Positions 37,521-50,632 of a stretch of DNA of 64,000 nucleotides are shown here, one piece after another (positions within the stretch are counted from its first letter, which is position 1; the number at the start of each line of letters is the position of its first letter). The translations under genes and the position numbers were made by a program. Under the pieces are notes generated by a model that was not told where the DNA came from, did not search any database, and saw only the letters and a list, made by a program, of their open reading frames with translations. The stretch is from Eleginops maclovinus (taxonomy: Eukaryota > Chordata > Actinopteri > Perciformes > Eleginopidae). The stretch covers positions 31,657,858 to 31,721,857 of the forward strand of contig NC_086352.1 in assembly GCF_036324505.1 (NCBI RefSeq), read 5' to 3'.

Positions 37521-38039
37521 GCTTATGTTACACAGTATCCAGTGACAGAACAGTGGGAAATGGGTGGAGAATGGATGGTTTAATGAAAGAAGGAAACAGA
37601 TGAGTTTCTAAATCCTATTTTCTGCTCTAACTAACCCCCCTCCCCTCCTCCTCTCGATATCTCCTTCTGTCTCTCGTCCTTGTTCTCTGTCGCTGGTTAG
37701 TGTCTGATCCAGCTCGTAATGATGCACTTACAAGATTAGAGATTTTTCAACTTTATTCAATTATTAATCTTGTCTTTTTTCTTCGCGCTCCGTTCTTTGC
37801 CTGCTTCATCTCTCGCTCCTTATCATTTCTGAATCTTCATTCTTTTCAGAATGTTTCTTTCAGCTGGCTTTTCATTTTTGATCTAACAGTTGAATAAATG
37901 TAACAGAATGTATCAGTTTGCAGTTGATTTGATAAAAAACAGATAGGAGTTTTTCTCTTGAACATTTATTATAAAGGAGGCACTTCCTCGACTGAACTAA
38001 CACTACTGACTTTATAGAAACAATGATACATTGCCACAT

Positions 38040-38270
38040 CAGCAGTTCTGTTAGGCTGTGCTAAGACATAGGATGCTTTGAGCTAAATGCTAACACTAGC
38101 ATGATAACATATCCACAATTGCAATGTTGACATGCTGATGTTTAGCAGGGATAATGGTTTACCATGTTCATTATCTTAGTTTAACATGATGGCATTCATC
38201 CATTAGCTTATTAGCACCAAACAGTCAGAGTCCAGCTGAGGATGATGGGAATGTTATCAGAGAATCATTG
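38040..38270. repeat. GCTAAC-rich percomorph interspersed repeat
   Basis: 'GAGCTAAATGCTAACACTAG', 'TGCTGATGTTTAGCAGGGAT', 'TTACCATGTTCATTATCTTA' and 'TCCAGCTGAGGATGATGGGA' follow the block order of a repeat that is extremely common in percomorph genomes. Non-coding and moderately diverged. It is good evidence for the host lineage. Confidence 0.65.
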
Positions 38271-39643
38271 ACAAACAGTGACACACAAGTCCGTAGTCAA
38301 TTTTATTAGGAAAACATGCTTAATTCCAGTATCTATTAGAAGGAAAATATTTTTTTGTTATTGATTTACATTCGGATAAATACTTTTATCCATCAGGGTT
38401 TAATTCCCCAGAACGAGTCACAAAGAGCTCCGGCATCATTACTGCTCCTTAACTATTATATTTCCTGAAATGTATCAAGAGAACAATGTCATACAACTAA
38501 ACAAACCTTGCGTCCACAAGTTCCATTCAGTTTAGCTGAATACATAGAAAATCCAGTCACTATGTTTGATACCGACCCCAAGGCTCAGTTATACAGTTAA
38601 TATCAGGTGTAATGACATATTTGATTTCACTTCTTGACGAAGCCATGTAACCTCATCTGGTCTAATCTGTGAAACTGAGAGACAGATATCAAGAGCTTCC
38701 ACACTCCAGATCCAGTTAGAAATTCACTTACCAACTGTAGCTGTTCTTTTTCTCTTGGCTGAATTACATTTTGGTTATTTGATGCTGATGGGGGAAAATA
38801 ACTTTGTTTTTCTCGCTCAGAATACATTTCTCCCTCCTCGATTGTTAAACATAGGATTGAACTCTCGTAAAAAAATACGCTTGATGTGCTTGAAACAGCA
38901 CGTAAACATAATTTAAACCCTAAGTAGAGCTGGAAATTAAAGCAGCTGGTGTTAATAGCTTAAGTTGTAAAGGCTTGAATTGTTCTTTAAGGAGCTGTCA
39001 ACCTTGAAAGAAATGTATTAGGAGAGTTGGAGACTCTTATTTCGGCAATAACACTTCTTTAGAAGCTTATAAATCCTGACAGAATAGAAACTGTTCAATG
39101 TAGCCAGTGTGTTAAAAATATTACCTGTGGCTTTGCTTCAGAAAGCCACATCAGTCAAGCTCTTCTTATCTCTGTTTCAAATTCTGCTCCATCATGTCTC
39201 TTCCTCATTTACCTCCCTCTTCCCTGTGGCAATTTGCGTTGTCAAACTATATCCTCTCATCATCGATCTCCTGTCCGTTTTCGGATCGGTGTTTGAAGGA
39301 CCTGGAGTGCCTCATTCCCTCCATATTTTTTTCTTCTGAAGGCTATCTTGCCTTCACTCCAAACTAGCCTCAAATAACTCAAATACACTTTATTTAACAA
39401 TCTTGTTACTATGCACTGTTCACATGTCATCCCCTCCAGTTGGTCTCCATCCGTCCCTTCCCCTCCAGCCCTTATTAGGTTGTTTCCCATCCACTGTGCA
39501 GGATATATATAGCACTCTGTGTCTAATTGGCAAGTTCAATTAGAGAGACAAATGAAAAGAGGAGATGCTGACCTTTCAGAGGAATTCTTCGGTCTGTTCT
39601 CCGTCTTTTTCCTTCTTATTTTCTGGTTTCTCTGTTTTCCCTG
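38271..39643. other. Non-coding intronic DNA
   Basis: Nothing supportable seen. Confidence 0.5.
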
Positions 39644-40192
39644 CACTGGAAAGAAAGCTGCTCCCAAAACAAGAAAAAAATAATGAATGAAAATAAAGTA
39701 AGAATAGTTATAAATAGAACAACTCAACATTTACTTGGTAAGTATTCTGGAAATAAGATGGGATATTTAAATAAATGAGACCTTGTGACTAGCTGGGAAA
39801 ACATATTTTGAACTATATTTTACCATAAATCATGAAATGTTGTGTTACAAAATTGTCCGAATAAGCTTAATTGATTTCTGATGTTAATTGGTGATTTTCC
39901 AATAAAAATGTGTGATCTAAAATAATATTTATATCTTGAAACAAGATGAAACATCTTTTACAAATACCATAGCAGCTTAAAACCATGACATGTTACAAGT
40001 GAGATGCAACTCAACATACGATGTTTTCAAGAGTTTTGGACTTAACGAGATACTTAAGATACATTGTCTAAAAACAAGACCCTCTATCTCACTGCATTGT
40101 TACTTCAAGTCATGTCTTATATCAAGTGTAAAGACATATTCTGACTTGAATTTAGACAAATCTGCTCGGCAAGATTTCAAGTTTTTGCAGTG
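39644..40192. mobile_element. Probable MITE with CACTG-type ends
   Basis: The right end, reverse complemented, is CACTGCAAAAACTTGAAATC, followed by 'TTGATATAAGACATGACTTG', a signature of a common fish miniature element. The left boundary, CACTGGAAAGAAAGC, is a weaker match and no target duplication is visible, so the left limit is uncertain. Confidence 0.45.
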
Positions 40193-40405
40193 TGTGTCTT
40201 CCTTCTTTTTTTATTTAATGACTACTTGTCTCCTCTCTCTTCATCACTTATTCCCTTCTTCCCCCTCTGCGGATGAGTCATTCCAATTTATTTGAAGACT
40301 TACTCTCCAGCTTGTCAGAAGGAAATTATGACATACATACATGTTCACCCTCCTTGCTTATACTGTATGTATCTATTTTCACTGCCACCCACAGATAACA
40401 CCCCC

Positions 40406-40407
<2 letters not shown>

Positions 40408-40436
<29 letters not shown>
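40408..40436. repeat. Short (AC)n microsatellite
   Basis: About 14 units after a C8 run. Confidence 0.9.
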
Positions 40437-40438
<2 letters not shown>

Positions 40439-42938
40439 CCCATTCCCAGCTATTCAAAGAGGGAGGAGAGCAATGGTCTGGAGCAGAACAATGGCTGCCT
40501 CTGTGGTGCCATGGAGTCGTTTATCTGTTTGAGGCCCGAGCGTGTCCCACTTGCTTTCTGTCTGACCCTCCGAGCGTGACTGATGGTGCATCTGCGCCTC
40601 GTCGGGGTCTACATTACGCCGTGACCTCTGTGTCAAGCGCACTCGCTAATGGCTGCCTCGCTGTCATTCATCACCGAAACGGTTGGGGAGCTGTGGGTGA
40701 TCGGTTGGAGTAGTCAGGCATGCGTACACATGCGCCACTCTGCCATAAGCATGTTAGCATGAATTCTTCCCACAGGTGGCAAAGTCTGTACATTTGTAAC
40801 TACCCCCACTCATGTATTTATTACTCTGTCTTACAGGACCAAACAAATAACTCTCAAGGCCTCTGTTTGTGAAAGAAAATGCACTTGCATCTGCCTTTTT
40901 TTCTTCTTAAAGTAACCATTTTTACTCTTTCCATGTGTTTATGTTGGAGTATTTGTGAGCAGCTGCTACAGCACAATAATAATAATTCAGCCTGCAGCTA
41001 GTTCATGAGAGCTTTTACATTCGCTGCACTCTGAGTCTGATAAGTGCTTACAGAGAAAAAATAATCCTCCGCCGCACCGAAAGAGATGTATTTTATATTT
41101 TTCAGCACTTGAGAATAAACATAAGTCAAGGGATGAATAACACCAGGATTTTTAGAAGAAATATGTTGGGCCCAAAATGTTATGGAATTACAGTAACTAG
41201 AAGATATGTTTTTAGAGACGGAGTAAATTCACACGTTGCTTTTTTCCCTGATCTTTGACATGTGAATTCTCAGCGCTAGCAGCTTGAAAAGCGTTATGGC
41301 AGTTCTGACCTTTAAGAGAACAGAGAGAATCGAAGTTGAAAGATATTTTAATTATCTCTCACTGGAAAGTTGGAGGTTCCATGTTGGTTGGAGTCCTTTT
41401 TTTCAGAAGCTTACAAATCTAGACTAAATTAAATTTCTAAGACACTTCAACATCTCATCTCCATATCAATCAGGCCCTGAGCCCTTTGTCCCTCTGTTTG
41501 ATATTCTGCTCTGCCATGGCTCGCCCTCATTTCCATTCCTTTTCAAATTTGCGTGGCCGGGCTCGATGGGACATATTTGTCATATTAAGCCGATTCTGAA
41601 GCTGAAGCAGCAGTTACCATTGTTAAAACAACCTGTTCTGTTGGGTATCTCAGTTGACATGTTTTTCATGAATGCAGATAGTTTGTTAGATAAATTCAAG
41701 TGTGTGAGGATCGAGTCACCATTATTAACCCAGCCTACCAATGAGCCTACACTCACAGAGGTATCTGTCTAATCATTTGATGTATGTGTTTCATATGCAT
41801 ATACAGTACATTGTCCATCCATTTGGATTACACAGTTCTTACTCAATTTGGTTTGAAAACACCATAAGAAGGCCTATATCCTCAATAAATGTAATTTCAG
41901 AAATTGGAACCAGACTTATGAGTTCAATATTAATAAAGCCTGAGAGATGTAGAACCAAGTTTATGCATTTACAGTTTTTTGCAATTGCTAACACATGTCT
42001 TTCTGAAAACACAATATAATACATGAAAACATACAATTCACAAAACCACACAAACGGAGGAAAAAACACCTCATATATCCAGCGAAATTAAGCATTGCAA
42101 TCAAAACGACAACCAAAACGTTCAACCAACCACACTGTTGCTCAATCAAAAGTACACCCATCTTTTATGAGTGTTGTTCATTGTGTAGATAAATGATCTA
42201 CACAGGTCTAAGGAACTAAGTGCAACATGCATGAATAGAACATATTACAGTTGTGTGCTATCGAGCACAGTAAACCAAAGATAAAACTTAGGAAATATAG
42301 AGACTTTCTGTTTCCCCCAAAAACAGAGGAAACTAAAATACTTATTTGCTGCCTAGCTGGGTCTGGCCACAGCGTCTCATCAAAATCACAGATAATATCT
42401 TGCTGGGTAGACATCAAGGGAAGACACACCTTGAGTGTTGGGAAAAAGTACCAGTGGTCCTTTTTTAGTGCTAACACGCTGATCGAAGAGTGGATAAAGT
42501 ATTTGGGTGCTAGGCCACTTGGCATTTGTACTGGCATATTGGTTCATGAGTGAGGCATTCTGAATGGCTGTGTTTATAAAATAGCAAACAAATGACTTTG
42601 TGTTGGATTGCAAATCGGGTGCAAAGCTGAAAATGTGTTAAGAATTTAAGAGGAATTAGCCAAAGTTTTGCTCAGTAGGTGTCAGTTTAAATAATTGTGC
42701 TTTTTTTTGTGCCATTTTAGTATGTAGTATTTATAGTAAAGCCTATTAGTTTGCCATTAATAATAATCATATCAAATCTATAACTTTAACCTAATCCACT
42801 ATTTTTAAAATACATGACATGTATGTTATTTCTATTATTTAACCCAATTTATTTTTAATGCATTTTCCCCATTTACCCATCAAAAACACCCTTTGGTTGT
42901 TGGTGGTTGTTGGTGCAAAAACGCTGCATTGATATTGT
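40437..42938. other. Non-coding intronic DNA
   Basis: The stretch 40440-40760 is less AT-rich with several CpGs and could be a conserved non-coding block, which I cannot test. The stretch 41970-42660 begins 'TACAGTTTTTTGCAATTGCT', reminiscent of a DNA-transposon end, but I find no matching inverted end. No gene is supported. Confidence 0.45.
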
Positions 42939-43362
42939 GGTACCACTTTACAATAAGACCACCCTTATAAAGGGGTTTATGAATAGTGTATAATTCATTT
43001 ATTAATTAGGTTGTGAACACTTTATAAATCATTAATACGCTTTTATAAGACAAGAGATAAACAGAGCAACTGTGACTGGTTAGTTGTACTGCTAATCCTT
43101 ATATTGGCTACTTATGGCGGTGTCTGTTGTTTACTGAACAACATACATCCAGGATGTTGGCTGATGAAGAAGATGAAGTAAGCTAGGTAGCCGATATAAG
43201 GCTCAGTCATCTTGCCAAATAGTGAGCCTGTGTTGATGTATGACAGAACTGGTTTATAAATGGTTCTTAATGATTAATAAAGTGTTCACAACCTAATTAA
43301 TAACCTCATTATAAACCCTTTATGAATCCTTTATAAGGGTAGTCTTATTGTATGGTGGTCCC
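42939..43362. mobile_element. Hairpin hAT-like MITE with perfect 8-bp TSD GATATTGT (424 bp)
   Basis: The left arm is GGTACCACTTTACAATAAGA and the right arm, reverse complemented, GGGACCACCATACAATAAGA. The arms stay complementary for well over 100 bp (shared 'TTATTAATTAGGTTGTGAAC'). Flanks are GATATTGT at 42931-42938 and at 43363-43370, an exact 8-bp direct duplication. That duplication length points to hAT (or another 8-bp-TSD superfamily). Non-coding. Confidence 0.85.
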
Positions 43363-43700
43363 GATATTGTTACAGTGACAAAGCACTACCCCAATATCTC
43401 CATTAATCACTAGTGGTGGAAATGTAGTTGCCTCCACATCTCCACCATACACAGATCAATGTGAGCTCTCCTCACACTGTGTCTGCCCGTATGTATGCCA
43501 TTAGAAGCCTTTCACTCTGACCTTGCTCTGACCCTGCAGTGCCTAGTAAGTATCTTGTTGGGGAGAATCTTGCAAGACTGTAGAGGTTTCACTTGAAACT
43601 CGTTTTCACGGTTCAGGAAAAAAAAAAAAATACTGTCCTTGATCCAGCCTCTCAGACACAGCAAGTTCAGACACTTAATGGCCTCGACTGAGGGGATAAA

Positions 43701-43702
<2 letters not shown>

Positions 43703-43788
<86 letters not shown>
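43703..43788. repeat. (GT)n microsatellite
   Basis: About 43 uninterrupted GT units. Confidence 0.97.
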
Positions 43789-43791
<3 letters not shown>

Positions 43792-46069
43792 AGTTCAAAG
43801 CCTTTTGTCGCAGAGGGATGAAGAGTCGATGCGGTCAGGGACCATCGAGCCACTTGCCCTGTAGATTGCCTTGTTAAACAACACTTCTCTACCTGTCAGA
43901 ATCTCTCTAGACCTTTTATCTGTCTCCTCCAATATTATCAGCCGCCGGTGCAACACTGTATTAAGAGAACAGTTGCGTCTGAACATCAAAGCGCCGTATT
44001 CTTTTTTTGGGGGGATGCCACGTAGCTTAAGAGCCCCCAGATGCAATCGGTTGAGTTGCGTTCTTTTTTAAAACATTTTATCTTTGAAGTGCATTCAGTT
44101 GGTCCCACAGCATTTAGCATCCATTGACTGATTCTCAAGCGAGTCTCCAGCTGCTTACTAACGCTGGTCCTTTCTCACGGATTGCTCCCCTTGTATCACG
44201 AGATATCTTGAGTGAAGAGCGATCAGAAAGGACGTGCATCTTACTGAAGCTGGATTCTCCGAGGCAAATAATTTTCAGAGACTATATTTTCTTTTAAATC
44301 CACACTTTCTTCCTCCAGCCAGTCAGATTTACATATCCCCTCTATGTGTCCAACATTTCTCTCAAGTGTTGGAGTGTGTGTACCTGAATGTGTGATATCC
44401 AATTCCTTCTAAATACACTGCCAAAGCTTTTGCCCAGCATCTGTGGAAATATGAGCTCGATATAATATGATAAGCAACAGAGATAAAATGATAAGATAGC
44501 TCTCACTTTATTACAGACATTGACTTGTTGGTCTCTAGCTGCAATATAATCTAACTAATGTGCGTTTCTTTGAAGTGAGATCTAATTAAATGATCTCTTG
44601 CGCCACTGTTTTTGTCTGTGTTTTAAATTATTTTTCCCAACACCACCGTGGCATCTCATCCATCTTCCGAGTTCTTAATGTGGGGTCATCCTTCTTTTTT
44701 CTTTTAAGCACACTCATCTTTTCTGGAGTGTATTGCACTTGGAAAACTGTCTTCTGTGGAGATGATAATGGTTCTTAATGGGAAACAATATAACTTTCTT
44801 AGGACATGTCATTGCCTTTTAGTTTTGTGATGATTTAATAAGCTATTTTGCACGCTTCTGTCCTCAGAATTATTTGTTTGTGTGGTGTGGTTGTCTGCAG
44901 TGCTATGTTCTTTCCTATCAAACAGACAAGAGCTGCAGAAGAACGGTACATTCTGCATGTTGTTTTGAAAATTGCCTTCGACAGCAAGTAACGTCTGAAC
45001 ACTCATTACCCTTCAAAATACATCTGCCAGCAAGTACAAATTGTTTTGCTGGTGCCTGGAACATCTAAGGCACGCCATGTTCACCACGCATGTAGCAGTG
45101 CTTGTTATTCAGCTTCCATTACTGTACAGTACAGAGTGTTGTCAGGGAAATAAGCCTATTTCTGCACAGCGGCTGGAATCAGAGTGTTTGCATCGACAGC
45201 TGTCCAAACAGCTGGCACCTTGTGATCTTTCTGCCACAACCCTGATTTGGTTTTATGGCGACTTGACCATTAACTTTGTCTGCCATGGCCTGCCAACAGC
45301 TTTACGTTCCCTAATCTCAAAAACTACCCACAATGATGCATTTATATACGATTTAGCACTGTACCCACCGCCTCATTGTTTTTCACAATCAATCTGTAAA
45401 TGTGTTCCTTATTTCCAACTTGGTGGGTCAGGGACTGCCGGTTGGTGTGGGAGGGTCTCTGCATACTCCCCCTGCCACTGGCTCGCCTTCGACTGGCCCT
45501 CGCCTGTCTTGGCCTGGCTTTGGCTTGGCCATTTCCTCCACAGCAATGAGCCGCCTCTGTCTTGCCTTACGTAATCTTTCGATTTAGGCACTAGGACAAC
45601 ATCGTAAGAGTGAGGAGAGGATGCTATTTTGGGTTGAAAAAAGCCCTTTATTTATGTTAGGAAACATAGAGATTAGTTTTCTTTTAAGGTAAGTGGATTC
45701 TTGTCATCATCTAAACAGTACGTGGCTAAGTTAAAGATCATGCATAAACCAACAATGACTATAAGTAGATAATGGGACATTTAACAGCTGTGTCCCATCT
45801 TAAAATCCAGCACTTTTCTTGTCCAATTCATCTATCCGGTTGCAGTATGAGGAACGTAAGATCCACTGTTTTAGTTTGTTTATTTAATGCTGCAATGGTC
45901 TAAATGTAACTAATTTCCATCTATGTGTTTCTGGTTGGAGTCCTATAAGTTATTGGAATAGAAATATTTAATGTTAAGAGGAAACATCGAAACTATGTTT
46001 ATTTAACTGTTTTGTTTTGATGAGAAATAAAGTAATAGAGGTTAGGGTTTTGCTTTTAGCATGAAACTG
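43789..46069. other. Non-coding intronic DNA
   Basis: The longest plus frame (45041-45574, 177 codons) has no recognised domain, no consistent splice context and no conserved motif, so I do not call it a gene. The stretch 43790-44060 is locally less AT-rich. Confidence 0.45.
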
Positions 46070-46275
46070 GAGCAAGCATGTGGTTAGCTTAACTTAGTAA
46101 AAAGACTGAAAGAGGGAAACAGCTAGTGCGTCACTTCCTAAATGCAAAAAATACACAATAGCATTTCTTAAGCGTACGAATATAACATGGTATGTGTTGT
46201 TTGTTGAGTCTGTAAGGAAACCAAAGTGTAAAAACTACAAGTTATGGTTTTATGTTTTTTTCTGGGACGGAGTAT
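46070..46275 (+). repeat. Fish interspersed repeat (GTTAGCTTA...AAAGACTG family)
   Basis: 'GGTTAGCTTAACTTAGTAAA', 'AAGACTGAAAGAGGGAAACA', and then 'GAAACCAAAGTGTAAAAACT' with 'CAAGTTATGGTTTTATG' are ordered blocks of the abundant repeat also represented at 21140-21560. Diverged and non-coding. Confidence 0.55.
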
Positions 46276-47147
46276 TTTCGGCATAAAGATATACAGTACA
46301 TACATATTATGTTTGTGTTCAATATTGCCTTTTTTGGCTGTATGTCATAACAGTTTGGATGTTTTGTAAAATGAAACTTTAAAGGGATCATATTCAATTC
46401 AGAGGGCAAATGATTTTTGGTAATCTTCTTATTCAATCTAAAAGTTTATTTTGGAGACATATGAACTTTGTAGGTGATCTACTTTTATTAGTTAGTAAAA
46501 ATATTACTCTAGATGCCACTGTCTTTTGTCTGTTGCTGCCAGCCTAACTTTGAATGGCACCACATGGCCGAGTTAAAATGTTAAAATTGCATTTGGTTTA
46601 CCCCGTTAATGGTCTGTCTATTCTGCAGAATAATTAGAGGCTTTTTAAATGTCAGCGAGTCATCAGCATGACGCTGTAATTAAAGAAGAAAAACCTTTAT
46701 GAGTTTCATAATGAATTGGCTATGTCGTTATCATCACCAATAAAAAGGCTTTGTTCCTTCACTGACTGTGTGTGAGTGAACATGCTGCTATCATCACATT
46801 GGGATGTCTGTCCTTGGCTAAAGTATAATGAAGGTTTGATGCATAAAATTATGAATATTTGGCAACATGCCTTTGATTCATGTCATTCCCTGTAGTTTCA
46901 TCCACTGTAGAGCTAATGCTTGTAACAACCTCTGTCAAATAACAAAATTATAGCCACATTTTGGCATTTCACGTCCTTTTTGTATCTCTAAATGACCTAG
47001 ACAAAGAATGGGATGCTCTTTACTCTCAACAGCCCTTTCATCCAGGCGATGGAAGTACCGTGCAATTTTTGCTAAATTACATCTCAGCCTGACATGTGAC
47101 ACCACATGGAGAGTAATGATATCTGATATACTCGTTCTGGTACAAAT

Positions 47148-47731
47148 TGTCAGGGTTTGGGGAAATAGGACCCAAGTGCAGCAACAAAGGGAGGCAGGTA
47201 TGGGTACAAACGAAAGGCGAGCTTTATTCCAAAAGCTGTTTTACAAAAATACGAAGTTAGGAAAAATCCAGGACATGAAAAACACTTGACTTGAACACAT
47301 GAAGACGATAAATCCAGGACATGAAAAACACTTGACTTGATACATGAAAGACGACAACGAACTGACAGAGAACACAAGGTGAAGCAGGACTAAATACAAA
47401 GACACTAATCACGACGCAAGCCACAGCTGGGGAGGGGAGGCAGAAACATGAGGGCAACAGGTGACAACAATCAGGGGCGGGGCAGACGCTGACAATGGCG
47501 GGAAAACACACAAAGACAGAAAGTAACAGGGCCTGCAATGAGAAACAAGGTAAGTACAAAATAAAACAGTAAATGGAAAACGAGACACAACATGAAACAC
47601 AGGGGCTTGACTAGACATGACATGACGTGAATACATGAACACCTCACTTGGTATGACATAAATATTAGATTAAACATGAAATGACAGACATAATAAATAA
47701 ACATAACTAACAGATTTGACGAGACATAACA
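47148..47731 (-). mobile_element. Solo LTR of a retrotransposon (584 bp), TSD CAAAT
   Basis: It runs TGTCAGGGTTTGGGG ... GAGACATAACA on the plus strand (TG...CA). Exact 5-bp direct repeats CAAAT flank it (47143-47147 and 47732-47736). A GGAATAAAG polyadenylation-type motif on the minus strand (about 47220-47230) suggests minus orientation. It contains a nearly exact tandem duplication of about 46 bp (47267-47355, unit starting AATCCAGGACATG). No internal region or second LTR, hence solo. The sequence differs from the LTR at 35806. Confidence 0.8.
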
Positions 47732-48199
47732 CAAATAAGTAAAAGCACCTTATGGCCATTCATAAACAAGAGTGTATAAGTTAAAATTAGAACAAACTAA
47801 ATTGATACATTGTTCTCTTTGAACCTCTTGACAAAGTTAATCTGTATTGTATCCAATCCATTTATGTAAAACATAATAGGATACAGTGTTGGAGGCGGGG
47901 ATTCTTCATTCCTATATACGTTTCTCAGTCGCAAAGGAAGCCAAAAAATGGTCTGACTGTTGGTACAAGAAAATACCCGGATCTATCGGAGTCTTTGGGT
48001 CCGTCACGGATAAAGTGAATGGAGAGGGAAAATACCTCTTCAATTGTCTTTAATTACATTTTACAACTTTTAGAACCATATGTTTTAAATTCAAGTGTGA
48101 TTTAGCTTTACAAAAATGTACACTGATCTACAGTCATCTCTCTCCCATTGTAAATCAATGACATAATGTAGTTTTGGGCCCAAATCACAACATGTCCCA

Positions 48200-48262
48200 C
48201 AGAAATACAGTGGTAGGTCTACTACAGCTTTTATTAAAATGTATCTAAACTCAATACTACCC
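48200..48262 (+). repeat. Short repeat shared with 49523-49585
   Basis: 'CAGAAATACAGTGG', 'GTCTACTACAGCTT' and 'TATCTAAACTCA' recur with changes at 49523-49585. Likely two fragments of one interspersed element. Confidence 0.35.
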
Positions 48263-48300
48263 AGTCTTTGCTTGGATGTCACAGCTGAAGTAACTTTGAA

Positions 48301-48318
48301 GTGTGTGTGAAGTGTGTG

Positions 48319-48410
<92 letters not shown>
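48301..48410. repeat. (GT)n microsatellite with interruptions
   Basis: GT repeats broken by GAA at the left and by one GG in the middle. Confidence 0.95.
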
Positions 48411-48412
<2 letters not shown>

Positions 48413-49522
48413 CTTCCACACTGGTACTCTCCAGTAACGTGTAATATGGCCAAAATGTTTTAGAGAAAAAGCTTGATAATTATAGCACTATTTTTTTAAT
48501 GAATATTCATTTCGGTGAAGTCAACAAATAAATCTGTTTGGCCCCGAATAGTGTTATGGGTTGAGATGGAAGTGTAGTAACATTGTTTGGCCTCTATGAA
48601 AATGTGCTTTAACATCCCATGTCCTGGGGGCTTTAATTAACCACTTTGACAGTGCTGGCAGACATATAAGCATCATAAAATAACAGCAGTCAAAAGAGTA
48701 ACCAAAAGATTTGTTCATAATACATTAATTAATACCATATTTTACATTTTCTGTACATATAGCAGTCCAACAAAAACCACACCTAGTCTTGATGAGCTCT
48801 TCATTCATCCCTTCTTCAATCTGAAAGACATAAAGGGGCTCAACTTGTTTGCAGTAATTGAACTCTATTGTGCTAGCCCTCCTTTTCATCGCTGCTTCTT
48901 ATCAAAAATAATCTTTCAAATCCGTATGTTTACAATCTGTGAACGCCTGAAGCCATTGTCCAGTATCAAGGTCTGGCCAATAAAATAAATTCCTCAAATG
49001 TACCACTCAGCATCCCAAAGAATGTCTTTCATTAGCCCCAAAGACAAGTTCATTTTTCCCTTGCATCAGATTTCTTCAATCTTTTAATCCATCACGTCCC
49101 CCTATGTGAAAGGCCAACCTTGATGAAGTTAGAAGGATCTTCTGTGCTGGAATGCAATTTCCTTTCACTACAACATTTAACAACTTCTTTTCTTTCCCTA
49201 AACTATGTTCGTAGTTCATTAGACAAGAGGTGACCTAGGTAGTTCGAGGTGGATTCAAACGTTATTGCAGATAGAATTTCTAAGAGTTACAAAAGGCTCA
49301 TTATGAGGTGTATTAAAACTTTTGCTTACCATTATTTCTTTTTTCTTTGGGAATCATTAGTAGTTACACCATTGAGAAATGGTTCAGAAAGGACATCTAT
49401 AAACAAGAACCAGAAAAAAATATTCAAGTACAATTGTTCCTCTCTTAGAAGTGAACCATTGACAAGAGTTCTGCTTTGTCAGATCAAAAGCAATAAGTAT
49501 GACAGGACGTAATGAATTTCCT

Positions 49523-49585
49523 ACAGAAATACAGTGGAAGATCTATTACAGCTTCAAATTTATCTGAACTCATTAGTACCAACAA
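49523..49585 (+). repeat. Short repeat shared with 48200-48262
   Basis: Same ordered words as the copy 1.3 kb to the left, in direct orientation. Confidence 0.35.
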
Positions 49586-50149
49586 TCTGCATGGAGTTCA
49601 CAAGTGTGTTAAGTATACAAGTGAGCACATATTTGGTTTTGTGTGCAAGTTGCACAATTTGTTTGAGTGATTGGCATCCAAGCTTGATTAGAATATCACT
49701 GTTTTTGAATGAAAAATACTAACCAATTGGCCTTAGTGCTCTTAATTACCTGTACATGCCTTATAATTAAGTGTAGAACAAGTGTAATACGTGTTTTTAA
49801 ATGTAAATATAACTGTGAAAGATACATTTTCCCTTTTAAAGTGCATTGACAACTTTAGGCTGCAGATCCAATCACACTGTATGTATATCCATAGGCACTG
49901 CAGTGGATAGACAACATCACGTTGTAGGTAGAATTCACCAGGTAGGTTTTATTTTTATGTTGACATGTTATTGGGAATGTATTGTCTACTGACACTTGAG
50001 AACTTAATGTTATTTTGCCTACACTGAAGCAATTTCCGGAGGCTTTAGAAAATCATTAGTTTTATATTGTGAGCGGTTGCATTTGGTTTATGAGACTGCT
50101 GGCACACCACGCAATGAATGCATAACCCATAATGCAAAGATCCCTATAA

Positions 50150-50360
50150 TGCATTTTTTCAAAGCTGGCATGTGCTTTATCACATTATACGTAATAGTCT
50201 AATTTGCGGGACATCTCTTAGTGCTTGACCAATCACAACAGAGCTGCTGAGCTAACAAATCAGAGCAGACTGGACTCTGGTTGAGGGGGGAAAAAATACC
50301 ATTTGAACATAAAAGCATTTAAACATGTCTCTGTAGAAGTAGAAAATACACCTTTTTTTA
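50150..50360 (+). mobile_element. Internal fragment of a TTAA-type fish MITE
   Basis: 'GACCAATCACAACAGAGCTG', 'CAAATCAGAGCAGACTGGAC' and 'GAACATAAAAGCATTTAAAC' match blocks of an abundant fish element whose full copies end in TTAAAGG. The termini are not preserved here. Confidence 0.45.
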
Positions 50361-50632
50361 TTTCTACTTTCCTCAAACCTCATTGTTTAGTCATTGTAGT
50401 AGTTTGTCTTCCACCCTCGTTACATAAACCAAGTTCTGAAACCCACTGTGCTGGTGTTGGCTAGCAGGCATGTCTACTCACACCTGCAGGAAAAAGCTTG
50501 TACACCTGCCATGCTACCGGGTGTGAGTCTGTTTTTCACAGATTGCCAGTAATACATTCATACATACAAATGTCATGCCTTTCATCTGTGTCTGTCAGGC
50601 ACCGCTGTGTGTGCAATAGTGAGTTCAAGCAT

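Noticed and set aside
41970..42660. Candidate DNA transposon beginning TACAGTTTTTTGCAATTG
   Set aside because: No matching inverted right end or target duplication could be found.
45041..45574. 177-residue plus frame
   Set aside because: No recognisable domain, no codon or splice support and no conserved motif. It is likely chance.
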